Assembly: GCA_017395065.1 (NCBI GenBank)
Contig: JAFPWH010000014.1
Coordinates: forward strand, 1 to 64,000
DNA: 64,000 nucleotides
Direction of reading: 5' to 3'
From: Clostridia bacterium
Lineage (GTDB): Bacteria > Bacillota > Clostridia > Christensenellales > Aristaeellaceae
Each line of letters opens with the position of its first letter. Positions within the stretch are counted from its first letter, which is position 1. Shown here piece after piece: positions 44,268 to 51,531 of this stretch. The notes below the pieces were generated by a model. That model ran no database searches and was not told where the DNA came from. It saw only the letters and a program-made list of their open reading frames with translations. The position numbers were made by a program, and so were the translations under genes.

Positions 44268-45143
44268 ATGGCGGACTGGCTTAACGAGTACGAAAAGGAG
44301 CCCGAACAGCAGGAAAACTGGGCAGGGGACGAGGCGGACGAGGAGATCGAAGCGCAGGAAGCGGAATACGACGACAAGCGCGACGCGACCGTCACCGGCG
44401 AATACGAAGATGGCAGCGAGTACGAGGACGAGCAGTACGAGGAACAGTACGACGGCGCGGAGGAGGAATCCGACGAGGAAGAACAGGCTGAGCCCGACTA
44501 CGGCGCGGACGCGGATCCCGAAGAAATGCCTGCGGACGAGGAGCCCGACGAAAGCGAGTACATCATGACGCTGCTGGACTATCTGACCGAAGCCCTCAGC
44601 AAACCCACGGGCGGCGGCGGATTCATGTCCAAGCCCCGCGTGGACGTGGAAGGCTGCCTCGAGATCGTGGACAACATCCGCCAGAACATCCCGGCGAGCC
44701 TCGAATACTGCGCCCGGACCGGCAGGGAAAAGGAACGCATCCTCGACAACGCGCAAAAGATCGCCGAAAACAAGGTCGACGCCGCCGTGAACCGTTCCCG
44801 CAAGATCAAGGACGACGCCGACAAGGAAGCCCGCGACATCGTAGCCGAAGCCAGATCCAAGGCCGAACAGATCATCGCGACCGCGAACGAAGAGGCAAGG
44901 AGCATCGTGGCCAAGGCCAGGAACCATGCAAAGAAGCTCATCAGCGAGGACGAGATCTCCAAGCAGGCCCGAAAAGAAGCGGGCGAACTGAGAAGCCGCA
45001 GCCGCAAGGAAGCCAACGAGACCCGCAGAAAGGCGGTCGAGGATTCCTGGAGGCTGTTGGACGCGCTGCAAAAGCAGATCGACGGCATCGCCCTGAACGT
45101 GGAGCGCCGAAAAGACGAGCTGCTCCCGCCGGACGAGGACTGA
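44268..45143 (+). CDS. CoaD-linked coiled-coil protein with acidic N-terminus
   Basis: 291 residues. Residues 1-100 are extremely acidic (Glu/Asp/Tyr repeats). From about residue 100 the sequence matches the coiled-coil protein that follows coaD in many Clostridia and is often called an ATPase (VDVEGCLEIVDNIRQNIPAS), followed by a long Ala/Glu/Lys helix (KIKDDADKEARDIVAEARSK). No Walker motif is present. AAGGAGTG lies before ATG 44268. It resembles DivIVA or V-ATPase E-like helices, so a structural role at the membrane or divisome is possible. The acidic extension is unusual for the family as I know it. Confidence 0.7.
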   Translation: MADWLNEYEKEPEQQENWAGDEADEEIEAQEAEYDDKRDATVTGEYEDGSEYEDEQYEEQYDGAEEESDEEEQAEPDYGADADPEEMPADEEPDESEYIMTLLDYLTEALSKPTGGGGFMSKPRVDVEGCLEIVDNIRQNIPASLEYCARTGREKERILDNAQKIAENKVDAAVNRSRKIKDDADKEARDIVAEARSKAEQIIATANEEARSIVAKARNHAKKLISEDEISKQARKEAGELRSRSRKEANETRRKAVEDSWRLLDALQKQIDGIALNVERRKDELLPPDED

Positions 45144-45163
45144 AAAAGAAAAAAATAGCATAT

Positions 45164-45192
45164 GCCGGCAGGGCAGTCACGGCTCTGCCGGC
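45164..45192 (+). terminator. Terminator after the coaD group
   Basis: GCCGGCAG (45164-45171) pairs with CTGCCGGC (45185-45192); CTTGCTTTTGCTTT follows. It separates the operon from the T-box leader. Confidence 0.75.
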
Positions 45193-45273
45193 CTTGCTTT
45201 TGCTTTCGTGCAGTTTTTTGTATGACGTGTCTCTTTAACTCTTTAATTAACTGAAAAAACGCAATTGAGGGGA

Positions 45274-45302
45274 TTGACAAAAGGCATTGCAAGTGTTATC
45301 AT
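45274..45302 (+). promoter_or_regulatory. Promoter of the T-box-controlled ligase gene
   Basis: TTGACA (45274-45279) and TATCAT (45297-45302) are 17 bases apart, so transcription should begin just before T-box stem I. Confidence 0.85.
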
Positions 45303-45307
45303 GCATC

Positions 45308-45560
45308 ACAACGGCAAAGACGAAGACGGTTGACCGAAGCTTTCACAGAGAGCCGATGCATGGTGCGAGTCGGTAAAGCAAAGGTTGCAAAGCCTATCAC
45401 TTCCGAGCCGGATGGGTGAAGACAGTAATCCGTCCCGCAGGCGCAGCGTTATTGGAGCGCAGGGCTTGACAGAGCCCGCTAAAGCGGCGCGAAAGCGCAA
45501 TTTGAGTGGTACCACGGTGAAATACCGCCTCAAGGATCGACCTTGAGGCGTTTTTATTTC
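45308..45560 (+). ncRNA. T-box leader riboswitch with terminator
   Basis: The leader has the canonical parts. Stem I distal arm has CCGA (45353-45356) and TCGG (45370-45373) enclosing GGTGCGAG, preceded by the AG-bulge sequence CAGAGAG, with a GCTTT/AAAGC stem below. A stem II-like ACTTCCGAG follows the specifier loop. The T-box proper, GAGTGGTACCACGG, is at about 45504-45517; its TGGT should pair with a tRNA 3' end having discriminator A. The terminator CGCCTCAAGG (45527-45536), ATCGA loop region and CCTTGAGGCG (45541-45550) is followed by TTTTTATTT. By spacing to ACTTCCGAG I read the specifier as CCT (Pro, followed by A, at 45393-45395), but GCC (Ala) or ATC (Ile) are possible. Uncharged tRNA would favour antitermination. 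Confidence 0.9.
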
Positions 45561-45585
45561 AAATCAGATAAGGAGATACACGGCT

Positions 45586-47859
45586 ATGCAGCACACCCAG
45601 AACGCGGCGTCGGACAAGCTCTTCGAAGTCGCATCCCGTATCAGGGAGCTCAGGGAAATCGCAGGGTATTCTCAGGAGGAAATGGCTAAGCGCACCGAAG
45701 TCAGCCTTGAAATGTACCAAATGTACGAGGACGGCGTGGCGGACTTCCCGTTCAGCTTCATCCACAAGTGCGCGCTGGAATTGGGCGTCGAGATCACGGA
45801 CATCATGGAGGGCAAAAGCGCCCACCTGACCGGCTACACCGTGACCCGTACCGGCCAGGGACAGGTGACCGCGCGTGAGCCCGGCCTCGAAATCCGCTCG
45901 CTGGCGTCGATGTTCAAAAACAAAATCGCCGAGCCGTATTTCGTCAAATATGAATATGTGCCCGAGCAGCAAACGCGCCCTATCCATCTGACGCGCCACT
46001 CCGGTCAGGAATTCGACTTCGTACTGAGCGGGAGCCTGAAGGTGCAGGTGGGTGAAAACGTCGAGGTCCTAAAAGAGGGCGACAGCATCTATTACGATTC
46101 CTCCAAGCCGCACGGCATGATCGCCGTGGACGGGAAGGACTGCCTGTTCTGCGCTGTGGTACTGCCCGGCGAGGACACGCAGACGGATACGGTAGGCACA
46201 ATCGCCGCGGCCAAGCGCACCGAAAACATGATCTACGACCGCTTCGTTTCCGCGAAAGAAAACGAAAACGGACTGGTGACCGAGATCGACTTTCACGATG
46301 CGGACAAGTTCAATTTCGCCTTCGACATCGTGGACGGTCTCGCCAAGGCCCGGCCGGACAAGCTGGCCATGGTGCATCTGGACAGGGAAAAGAACGAAAA
46401 GCGCTTCACCTTCAAGCAGATCATGAAGGAATCCAACCGCATCGCCAACTATTTCAAGGCGGTGGGCCTCAAAAAGGGCGACAGGGTGCTTCTGATCATG
46501 CGGCGGCATTACCAGTTCTGGCTGACTATGTGCGCGCTGAACAAGATCGGCGCCATCGCCATTCCCGCGACGAATCAGCTGGTCGAGCACGACCTTACCT
46601 ACCGCTTCAACGCGGCAGGCGTCAGCGCCATCGTTTGCACGGCGCTCGGCGGCGTCAGCGACCAGGTCGAGCTGGCCCTGCCCAGCAGCCCCACGGTGAA
46701 GCACAAGTTCATCGTCGCGGGCGAAAAGGAAGGCTGGCGCTCCTTCGACAAGGAATACAAGCTGTTCTCGAGCGTCTACGAGCGCACGGAAGACGCGCCC
46801 TCGGGCGACGACCCCATGGTCATGCTGTTTACCAGCGGAACGACCGGCTATCCCAGAATCGCCACGCACAGCTGCAAGTATCCGCTCGGCCACTTCTGCA
46901 CCGGCAAATACTGGCACTGCTCGACCCCGGACGGGCTGCATTTCACGATCTCGGACACCGGCTGGGGCAAGGCGCTTTGGGGCAAGCTCTACGGCCCCTG
47001 GATGGACGAATCGGCCACCTTCGTCTACGACTTCGACCGCTTCAGCGCGCAGGATCTATTGCCGCTGTTCAAGCAGTACCACATCACGACATTCTGCGCG
47101 CCGCCCACGATGTACCGCTTCATGATCAAGGAAGATCTGAGCAAGTACGACTTAAGCTCGATCGAGCACGCCACGATCGCCGGTGAAGCGCTGAACCCGG
47201 AGGTCTTCTACCAGTTCCAGAAGGCGACCGGTCTTAGCCTCATGGAGGGCTTCGGCCAGACAGAGACCACGCTCACGATCGGCAACCTCGCCGGCATGCG
47301 CCCCAAGGTCGGCTCCATGGGCAAGCCTGTGCCCGGCTACGACGTGGACATCATCGACCACGACGGCAACAGCGTCGCCATCGGCGAAACGGGCGAGATC
47401 GTCATCCGCGTGGGGGAGAAGAAGCCCTGCGGCCTGATGCTCGGCTACTACAACGGGCAGACCGGAAAACCCGAGCTCGACGTTTCGGACGGCTTCTTCC
47501 ACACGGGCGACACCGCCTGGCGCGACGAGGACGGCTACTACTGGTACGTGGGCCGCGTGGACGATCTGATCAAATCCTCCGGCTACCGCATCGGCCCCTT
47601 CGAGATCGAAAGCGTCATCATGGAGCTGCCCTACGTGCTCGAATGCGGCGTGAGCGCCGCCCCGGACGAGATCAGGGGACAGGTGGTCAAGGCGAGCATC
47701 GTACTGACCAAGGGCACCGACCCCACCGAAGAATTGAAAAAAGAGATACAGAACTACGTCAAAGCGCACACCGCGCCGTACAAGTATCCCCGCATCGTGG
47801 TCTTCCGCGACGAATTGCCCAAGACCATCAGCGGAAAGATTCAAAGAAACAAGCTGTAA
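45586..47859 (+). CDS. HTH-cupin-AMP-dependent acyl/aryl-CoA ligase fusion
   Basis: 757 residues in three parts. Residues 14-75 are an XRE-type helix-turn-helix (REIAGYSQEEMAKRTEVSLE). Residues about 115-195 are a cupin (HLTRHSGQEFDFVLSG with His134, His138, Glu142; SKPHGMI with His176). Residues about 225-757 are an ANL adenylating enzyme: MLFTSGTTGYPR (413-424), GFGQTETT, GRVDDLIKSSGYRIGPFEIE and the catalytic Lys in KTISGKIQRNKL at the very end. It should activate a carboxylic acid with ATP and CoA; the family also includes medium-chain and aryl acid CoA ligases. The HTH-cupin may sense the substrate or product. It lies behind a T-box, so it is tied to an amino-acid shortage. AAGGAG precedes ATG 45586. 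The substrate is unknown. Confidence 0.9.
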   Translation: MQHTQNAASDKLFEVASRIRELREIAGYSQEEMAKRTEVSLEMYQMYEDGVADFPFSFIHKCALELGVEITDIMEGKSAHLTGYTVTRTGQGQVTAREPGLEIRSLASMFKNKIAEPYFVKYEYVPEQQTRPIHLTRHSGQEFDFVLSGSLKVQVGENVEVLKEGDSIYYDSSKPHGMIAVDGKDCLFCAVVLPGEDTQTDTVGTIAAAKRTENMIYDRFVSAKENENGLVTEIDFHDADKFNFAFDIVDGLAKARPDKLAMVHLDREKNEKRFTFKQIMKESNRIANYFKAVGLKKGDRVLLIMRRHYQFWLTMCALNKIGAIAIPATNQLVEHDLTYRFNAAGVSAIVCTALGGVSDQVELALPSSPTVKHKFIVAGEKEGWRSFDKEYKLFSSVYERTEDAPSGDDPMVMLFTSGTTGYPRIATHSCKYPLGHFCTGKYWHCSTPDGLHFTISDTGWGKALWGKLYGPWMDESATFVYDFDRFSAQDLLPLFKQYHITTFCAPPTMYRFMIKEDLSKYDLSSIEHATIAGEALNPEVFYQFQKATGLSLMEGFGQTETTLTIGNLAGMRPKVGSMGKPVPGYDVDIIDHDGNSVAIGETGEIVIRVGEKKPCGLMLGYYNGQTGKPELDVSDGFFHTGDTAWRDEDGYYWYVGRVDDLIKSSGYRIGPFEIESVIMELPYVLECGVSAAPDEIRGQVVKASIVLTKGTDPTEELKKEIQNYVKAHTAPYKYPRIVVFRDELPKTISGKIQRNKL

Positions 47860-47874
47860 GGAAAACAGGAAAAC

Positions 47875-48047
47875 CGGGACTGTGAAAGACGGCGTATAAC
47901 AGCCGCGTATACGCTGCACCCATGGCGGCAGACTGCCGCCGCAACAGAAGTACAACATACCGTAAACCTCCGTAGCGGCGGCGTCCACGCCGCCACAAAA
48001 GCGGGACTGTGAAAGAAGGCCAATAACGGCCGAACTCCACAGTCCCG
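47875..48047 (+). repeat. Diverged 31-bp direct repeats with GC-rich hairpins and terminator
   Basis: CGGGACTGTGAAAGA begins two 31-base copies (47875-47905 and 48002-48032) that match at about 27 of 31 positions. Between them are hairpins TGGCGGCAGACTGCCGCC (about 47924-47941) and GGCGGCGTCCACGCCGCC (about 47977-47994). The second copy pairs through CGGGACTGTG (48002-48011) with CACAGTCCCG (48038-48047), giving a long nested hairpin followed by ATTTTC that could terminate the ligase gene. Confidence 0.65.
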
Positions 48048-48057
48048 ATTTTCATAT

Positions 48058-48079
48058 AAAACCGCCGCCCTCAGGCGGC
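48058..48079 (-). terminator. Terminator of the sugar-kinase gene
   Basis: On the minus strand GCCGCC-TGAG-GGCGGC forms a tight hairpin followed by GGTTTTATAT, 15 bases after the kinase stop. Confidence 0.8.
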
Positions 48080-48093
48080 AGTCGGATCAACGT

Positions 48094-49209
48094 TTACTTG
48101 CCGTACTTCTTCGCACAGCCCTCCACGATCGCGTTCATCGCGTCGAGCTTTTTGTACATATCTTTGGCCAGGGCGATCTGGCACTTCGTGCGGATGATGT
48201 TGTGATTGTCCTTCTTGACTTTGAAGTACTTGTCGCCGGTGATATAGTCGTCCAGGAAGCGCGTCGCAAGCTCGCACGCCAGCACAAAGCCGCTAAGCCC
48301 CAGCGTATCGATCTCGTTTCTGGTGAGAATGGGGGTGGTCTGGCTGAGGAAACCGTCTGCGAAGGCCCAGAAGATGTTCAGGTCAACGCCGGTCCTGCTC
48401 GTATCTTCGCTGTCTTCCTCGGTAAAGTTGGCGGCGAAGCGCACCGCGTCGCCGAAATCGTGCGCGACGAGACCGGGCATGACGGTGTCCAGGTCGATGA
48501 CCAGAAGCGCCTTGTTCGTGTTTTCTTCAAAGAGGACGTTATTGATCTTGGTGTCGTTATGCGTGACCCTCAGGGGCAGCTGTCCCGCTTTTTCCATGTC
48601 GGTCAGCTTGCAGGCGAGGTCCTGAACGCTGAGGAGGTAGTCGATCTCCTCCTGCACGTTTTTGACGCGGCCGAGCTTGTCTTCCTTTATATCCTTTATA
48701 AGGGTTTCGTACCTTTTGCGGGTATTGTGGAAATCCGGGATCGTGTAGCTCAGCTGCGAAGCGTCGAAATCGGAAAGCACCATCTGGAAATCGCCGAAGG
48801 CCTCCGCGGCACTCCTTACGATCTCAAGATTGTCGCAAGTGTCATAGGTCACGCTGGGCACGTAGTTGCAAATGCGCCAGAACTCGTCGCCGTCAAAGAC
48901 GTAGGTGTTCCTGTCGGCGGTGTGATGGTAGTGAAGGCAGGTCTGATTGGGCCGCTGCGCGTGAATGTATTCGGTCACCTTATCGATGTTGTCCATCAGC
49001 GCGACGGGGTCCCGGAAGGCGTAAGTGTTTACCTGTTGCACGAGGTAACTCTTTATGCGCGCCATGCCAGTGCCGTCGTCGCGGATGTAGTCCGCACGAT
49101 AGGTGTGGTTTACGTTGCCGACGTTGATTTCTTCATAGCTGAAAAAAGGTCCGGGCAGGTTGAATTTGTTGCCGACCTGCTGGAGCTTTCGTGCCATTTG
49201 TTCGTTCAT
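48094..49209 (-). CDS. NahK-like N-acetylhexosamine 1-kinase (aminoglycoside phosphotransferase fold)
   Basis: 371 residues from ATG 49209 behind AAAGGAG; an ATG 17 codons upstream lies in the leader. The APH/choline-kinase active site is visible: THNDTKINNVLF (catalytic Asp) and VIDLDTVMPGLVAHDFGDAV (metal-binding DxD), which closely follows Bifidobacterium NahK, a kinase that phosphorylates GlcNAc or GalNAc at C1. The N-terminal NVNHTYRADY glycine-type loop also fits. It is divergent from a sugar ABC importer, making an amino-sugar or host-glycan salvage role plausible. Other small-molecule kinases of the fold cannot be ruled out. Confidence 0.8.
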   Translation of the reverse strand: MNEQMARKLQQVGNKFNLPGPFFSYEEINVGNVNHTYRADYIRDDGTGMARIKSYLVQQVNTYAFRDPVALMDNIDKVTEYIHAQRPNQTCLHYHHTADRNTYVFDGDEFWRICNYVPSVTYDTCDNLEIVRSAAEAFGDFQMVLSDFDASQLSYTIPDFHNTRKRYETLIKDIKEDKLGRVKNVQEEIDYLLSVQDLACKLTDMEKAGQLPLRVTHNDTKINNVLFEENTNKALLVIDLDTVMPGLVAHDFGDAVRFAANFTEEDSEDTSRTGVDLNIFWAFADGFLSQTTPILTRNEIDTLGLSGFVLACELATRFLDDYITGDKYFKVKKDNHNIIRTKCQIALAKDMYKKLDAMNAIVEGCAKKYGK

Positions 49210-49248
49210 GGGTTTCTCCTTTTTGAAATAGTTGTGAGCAATAAATTT

Positions 49249-49277
49249 ATTATACCGCAAAAGGAGGCTTTATGCAA
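49249..49277 (-). promoter_or_regulatory. Promoter of the NahK-like kinase gene
   Basis: On the minus strand TTGCAT (49277-49272) and TATAAT (49254-49249) are 17 bases apart. Confidence 0.8.
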
Positions 49278-49429
49278 GCTTTATGTCTGAATAACGCATG
49301 ACATAAGGATTAAGAATTGAATTAATAAATCTGCGTTAAGAGAAAAGCGTGTTTTGCGCCGAAAATGAGAAAATGGATTTGAGGATGCAACACGAAGCAA
49401 AAAAACTTGATGAAAATGTGAAATCGCTC

Positions 49430-49458
49430 TTGCATTCAATGTGCATTCGGTGTATAAT
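49430..49458 (+). promoter_or_regulatory. Promoter of the sugar ABC importer operon
   Basis: TTGCAT (49430-49435) and TATAAT (49453-49458) are 17 bases apart, about 100 bases ahead of the first permease gene. The divergent 49210-49555 stretch otherwise shows only AT-rich sequence, and I see no clear operator palindrome. Confidence 0.8.
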
Positions 49459-49555
49459 GTTAATGGTAAATAATTATTCGATGCTGTGCTTAACAAAAGG
49501 TGATTTTTGAAGCGCAGTGAAAAACTTCAAAATGCGAATGCTCTGAACGAGAGGG

Positions 49556-50533
49556 ATGAAACAGATGGCGCAAACGCGAACGGGGTTCATGGCAAAACGC
49601 GAGACCTTCAGTGAGCGCGCGAACAGAAAATTCAAACTCATGGGCAGATACTGGCAGCTGTATCTTATGGTGCTGCCGCCCATCGTAACCACCTTTATCT
49701 GGCACTATATACCTCTGTACGGCGTGCTGATCGGCTTTAAGGAATTCGATTCCAACCTCGGCATACTCGGAAGCCCCTGGGCCGGCTTTAAGCACTTCCA
49801 GTGGTTTATAGAAAGGCCCAGCTTTTACGACATCGTATGGAATACGCTGCGAATATCGCTGTACTCGTTTGCGACCTTCCCCTGCGCTATCATCTTCGCA
49901 CTGATGATAAACGAGCTGCGCAGCAAGAAGTTCAAAAAGACGGTGCAGATGATTTCCTACATGCCGCACTTCATTTCGACCGTCGTCGTATGCGCCATGG
50001 TCCACATGTTTTTCAACGCCTCTACCGGTATCGTGAACAAGGCAATTGAAGCCTTGGGCGGCGAACGCGTGGAGTTTTTGTACCGCACGGATATGTTCGA
50101 CCACCTCTACGTGTGGTCCGGCGTGTGGCAGGGCCTTGGCTGGGGTACGATCATCTACCTTGCCAACCTCGCGAACGTTTCGCCCGATCTTATCGAAGCC
50201 GCCCGCATCGACGGCGCTTCCCGCTGGGACGTCGTGATCCACATCAACATTCCCACCATCCTTCCTACTGTCGTGATCATGCTGATCCTGCGCGTAGGAA
50301 GCCTCCTGGGTGTCGGTTTTGAAAAGGTGTTCCTGCTGCAGACGCAGCGAAACATCGCGGCAAGCCGCGTCATTTCAACCTATGTATACGAACTGACGCT
50401 GGGCGCCGGAGGCAGCACCATTTACTGGGACACGTCGGCCGCCATCGGCCTGTTCAACTCCCTGATCAATCTGGTGCTTATCATCATCACCAACACCATC
50501 GCGCGCAAATTCTCAGAAGTGACTCTGTGGTAA
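49556..50533 (+). CDS. Carbohydrate ABC transporter permease, LplB-like
   Basis: 325 residues (ATG 49556; ATG 49565 is better spaced from GAGAGG and would give 322). It has six spans beginning YLMVLPPIVTTFIWHYIPLY and the EAA loop EAARIDGASRWDVVIHINIP. The FKEFDSNLGILGSPWAGFKH segment is typical of LplB/YtcP-partner permeases of the CUT1 family that import oligosaccharides. It works with the permease and binding protein that follow. No ATPase gene is present, so a shared MsmX-type ATPase elsewhere is expected. Confidence 0.93.
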   Translation: MKQMAQTRTGFMAKRETFSERANRKFKLMGRYWQLYLMVLPPIVTTFIWHYIPLYGVLIGFKEFDSNLGILGSPWAGFKHFQWFIERPSFYDIVWNTLRISLYSFATFPCAIIFALMINELRSKKFKKTVQMISYMPHFISTVVVCAMVHMFFNASTGIVNKAIEALGGERVEFLYRTDMFDHLYVWSGVWQGLGWGTIIYLANLANVSPDLIEAARIDGASRWDVVIHINIPTILPTVVIMLILRVGSLLGVGFEKVFLLQTQRNIAASRVISTYVYELTLGAGGSTIYWDTSAAIGLFNSLINLVLIIITNTIARKFSEVTLW

Positions 50534-50546
50534 GGAGGCGGAAGAC

Positions 50547-51497
50547 ATGACAGGCACCAAACAGCTGCAGCAGTTCAAAGAAAACAAAAACCGCAACCGC
50601 ATCCGCCGCACGAGGGGCGACATCGCTTTCGACATCATAAATATCGCCATCATCGTACTGATCACCCTGATCATGATCTATCCGATGTGGTACGTGCTCA
50701 TCGTCTCCTTTGCTTCGCCGGAGGAGGCCGTTAGGGGTCAGTTGTACTTCTGGCCGAGCACGTTCACGCTTGAAGCCTACGGCAAGGTTTTCGCCGAAAA
50801 GAAGATCTGGATCGGCTACGGCAACACAATTATTTACACGATCGCCCATACGGCCTATGTGCTTATGCTGACGATCCCTTCGGCTTACGCGCTTAGCAAA
50901 AAGAACATGCCGGGCCGTGTAGCGATCACCTGGTACTTCTTTGCGACCATGTTCATCGGCGGCGGCCTGATCCCGTCGTACATGCTCAACAGGAGCCTCG
51001 GACTCATCAACACGCGCTGGATCATGATCCTCGGCATGGGCGTAGGCTATTCGAACCTCGTAATTACCCGAACATACTATCAAACGAGTATACCCACGGA
51101 GGTATACGAATCGGCGTATATCGACGGCGCCACCGAGTGGCAGACGTTCATAAAGATCGCTCTGCCTCTGTCCGGCGCAATCGTAGCGGTTATGGCGCTG
51201 TATGCGGCTGTAGGTACCTGGGGCAGCTGGTATTCAGCGTTCATATACATTACCGATCAGAGCAAGTGGCCGCTTCAGTTAAGGCTGCGGCAAATCCTGA
51301 TCCTGGACTCCACACAGTCTCTCGACATCAACAATATGACGCAGGAAGACATCATGGAGATGCAGCATCAGGCTTTCCTCGTGACCACGATGAAGTACGC
51401 CATCATCTTTATCGCCTGCTTGCCTATGCTTGTGCTCTATCCCTTTGTTCAGAAGTATTTTGTCAAAGGCGTTATGATCGGGTCGGTAAAGGGTTGA
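50547..51497 (+). CDS. Carbohydrate ABC transporter permease, YtcP/LplC-like
   Basis: 316 residues with six spans (INIAIIVLITLIMIYPMWYV first) and the EAA loop YESAYIDGATEWQTFIKIAL. The long C-terminal loop before the last span (SLDINNMTQEDIMEMQHQAF) is typical of the YtcP/LplC subgroup. GGAGG lies before ATG 50547. It pairs with the preceding permease. Confidence 0.94.
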   Translation: MTGTKQLQQFKENKNRNRIRRTRGDIAFDIINIAIIVLITLIMIYPMWYVLIVSFASPEEAVRGQLYFWPSTFTLEAYGKVFAEKKIWIGYGNTIIYTIAHTAYVLMLTIPSAYALSKKNMPGRVAITWYFFATMFIGGGLIPSYMLNRSLGLINTRWIMILGMGVGYSNLVITRTYYQTSIPTEVYESAYIDGATEWQTFIKIALPLSGAIVAVMALYAAVGTWGSWYSAFIYITDQSKWPLQLRLRQILILDSTQSLDINNMTQEDIMEMQHQAFLVTTMKYAIIFIACLPMLVLYPFVQKYFVKGVMIGSVKG

Positions 51498-51531
51498 TCC
51501 CTTTATTAAATATGAAAGGAGCAAACTACAC

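Noticed and set aside
47875..48047. Possible CRISPR remnant because of repeated 31-bp units
   Set aside because: Only two diverged copies 127 bases apart, with hairpins rather than a unique spacer between them and no cas genes.
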